From: Larix sibirica
Taxonomy: Eukaryota > Streptophyta > Pinopsida > Pinales > Pinaceae
Assembly (NCBI GenBank): GCA_004151065.3
Contig: NWUY0300006073.1
Location: 19,695 to 51,216, forward strand
Reading direction: 5' to 3'
Length of the DNA: 31,522 nucleotides
Positions 30,266 to 31,522 of the stretch are shown piece by piece. The position numbers and the translations under genes are program-made. Each line of letters opens with the position of its first letter. The stretch's first letter is position 1. Under the pieces are notes generated by a model. The model did no database searches. It worked only from the letters and a program-made list of their open reading frames with translations, and had not been told where the DNA came from.

Positions 30266-31351
30266 AGGAACTCTCAATGGGGACACATTTGCTTTAAGAT
30301 TCCCAGGGGTGGACAGAACACCAGAATTTGACACAAAATCAACTTTTTCTAAACGCTCAGACATTGGGATGAAGGTATTACCAATATCTTTCTCTTTTAC
30401 TTTATTTTTCCTGCAAATAGTCACATTCATGCATCGGATTGACGGTATAACTAACTCATCAAAGGGTTTGGGATTCACCGCAAATATTTCTAAGGGAGAA
30501 CCATCGATACCTTTTATAGAGAACAGAGCATTTGGAAAAGAGTTAGGGCACGACTTCTCCGAAAGGTTGGAAGAATTCAAACAAGTTTTTGAAGATTCCA
30601 CATCCCCATCATTAAATAAGACCAAATCCTCCATCGGAGAATCATTACACTGGTTCAGAGACGTATCGGGGGAAATATTAACAGTGTTCCCCGGGATAGA
30701 ACAAAAAGTAGAACCCTTGTCACGACAAATATTCGCCATATTTATATCAATAGGGTTTGAAACAGAGGGTAAAACCGCAGATTTACAAACATCAGCCAAA
30801 TTTAAGTCATTAATTAAACTTCTAGCTAGGGGTTTAGACTTTGAAAGTCGAATGTCCAGGGCTCTCTCCATAGAAAGATAGCAGTCTAATTCCGCTTTTG
30901 TAACCCCCTCATAAATGACAAAGGGTTCATCAAGAGACTTACCTGTCATGGCAGAGGGATCCTTTACTAGACTTGTAGGGTTACCTGCATTTTCATAAGA
31001 CGTTGGAGCCAACGGAACATCCTTTCTTCTTAATAGAGGGCATTTCGCCTTCACATGATCCGTACATCAACAGTGGAAACATCGAAAGGGGGTGTTTTTA
31101 TAATCCAAATTCTGTTTAAAAACCTTATCCCTCCAATAAATATCCATAGTAGCCAATAAACCCTTAGTGACATCAAATTCCACCGGCATAAACACCATCT
31201 TCTTATTTATGCTGAAAATGAGGTTTTTTTCCAGTCTAATGAACCGCCCCAGTAGATTTCCCAACCCTTCAAAAACACTAGGCATCCATAGTTCAAATGG
31301 AAATCCAGGGAGAAGAACCCACAGATATCTAAACCTTAGAATCAACCACAT
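30263..31351 (-). pseudogene. LINE-B ORF1: DUF4283/CCHC protein, N-terminus missing
   Basis: The upstream part (31345-31067) reads LWVLLPGFPFELW, the DUF4283 signature, then VFMPVEFDVTKGLLATMDIY and the start of a CCHC knuckle, CFHC. The knuckle is interrupted by an in-frame TGA and then continues HVKAKC (about 31065-31040), so CX2CX4HX4C is complete apart from the stop. The 263-codon block 31054-30263 is an open, Ser/Asn-rich C-terminal tail with no known domain. The N-terminal third is absent. In the family the protein packages element RNA. Confidence 0.85.
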
Positions 31352-31426
31352 AACTAGTAATAGAATTATAATAATAATTTTATAGTGAAAAATAATTTTT
31401 ATATTATTGGTATATGTCAGTAAATT

Positions 31427-31522
31427 ACAATGTTACTTATAATACAACGTTAGACTCGTATTACAATGTTACTTATAATACAACGTTAGACTCGTATTAC
31501 AATGTTACTTATAATACAACGT
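31427..31522. repeat. 36-bp tandem repeat at the window end
   Basis: Two complete 36-bp units (31427-31462 and 31463-31498) and 24 bases of a third, essentially identical, starting ACAATGTTACTTATAATAC. The array continues beyond the window, so the copy number is unknown. The near absence of differences suggests recent expansion. Confidence 0.93.

Larger units (their letters stand above)
25937..31345 (-). mobile_element. LINE-B: L1-type non-LTR retrotransposon lacking the ORF1 N-terminus
   Basis: About 5.4 kb on the minus strand: 3' UTR (about 25937-26214), ORF2 (30263 to 26218) and ORF1 (about 31345 to 30263, N-terminus missing). Domain order and motifs match LINE-A, but the sequence differs enough to be another family. 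ORF1 and ORF2 again overlap as TAATG. At the right end, recognisable ORF1 stops near 31345 and gives way to A/T-rich sequence and a 36-bp tandem repeat, so it is 5'-truncated. The 3' boundary near the hairpin at 25939-25972 is approximate, and no target duplication was found. Confidence 0.88.

Noticed and set aside
30309-30881. 190-codon plus-strand frame
   Set aside because: It lies opposite the LINE-B ORF1 tail, which is the frame with family context; antisense shadow.

Overview
This is nuclear DNA from a land plant with a large, repeat-rich genome. The basis is decayed plant L1-type LINEs with DUF4283 ORF1 and a C-terminal RNase H, a Ty1/copia element, a CACTA transposon end, a tRNA-derived SINE, and two fragments of plant-specific genes (an AP2-class transcription factor and, less surely, eIF4B) that keep intron/exon borders. 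The lineage cannot be fixed from the sequence. I see no intact host gene; nearly everything recognisable is a broken mobile element or gene relic.

Left to right: 1-651 is the right end of a CACTA element whose subterminal region holds a 25-bp palindrome-cored array. 652-1990 is a badly decayed minus-strand LINE (LINE-D). About 2003-8880 is a nearly full-length minus-strand LINE (LINE-A) with ORF1 and ORF2. 8880-10030 is AT-rich and unassigned. 10050-10258 is a SINE with a clear target duplication. 10355-15634 is a minus-strand Ty1/copia element with two LTRs, containing a 575-base N run that looks spurious. 15635-20585 is mostly unassigned but contains an eIF4B-like exon at 17685-18154. 20586-20838 is a second, inverted SINE copy. 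22476-22985 holds three exons of an AP2-class gene. 23193-25277 is a 5'-truncated plus-strand LINE (LINE-C) with a target duplication, a poly-A tail, a 163-bp tandem duplication near its 3' end and an unexpected open frame after ORF2. About 25937-31345 is another minus-strand LINE (LINE-B), and the window ends in a 36-bp tandem repeat.

LINE-A and LINE-B differ in sequence, yet both join ORF1 to ORF2 through TAATG, where the stop and start codons share one base. That arrangement is known to drive stop-start reinitiation in the insect LINE SART1. The most interesting items are this shared junction, the downstream open frame of LINE-C, the CACTA palindrome array whose central four bases vary only by C-to-T/G-to-A changes, the AP2 micro-exon relic, and the N-gap whose flanks overlap.
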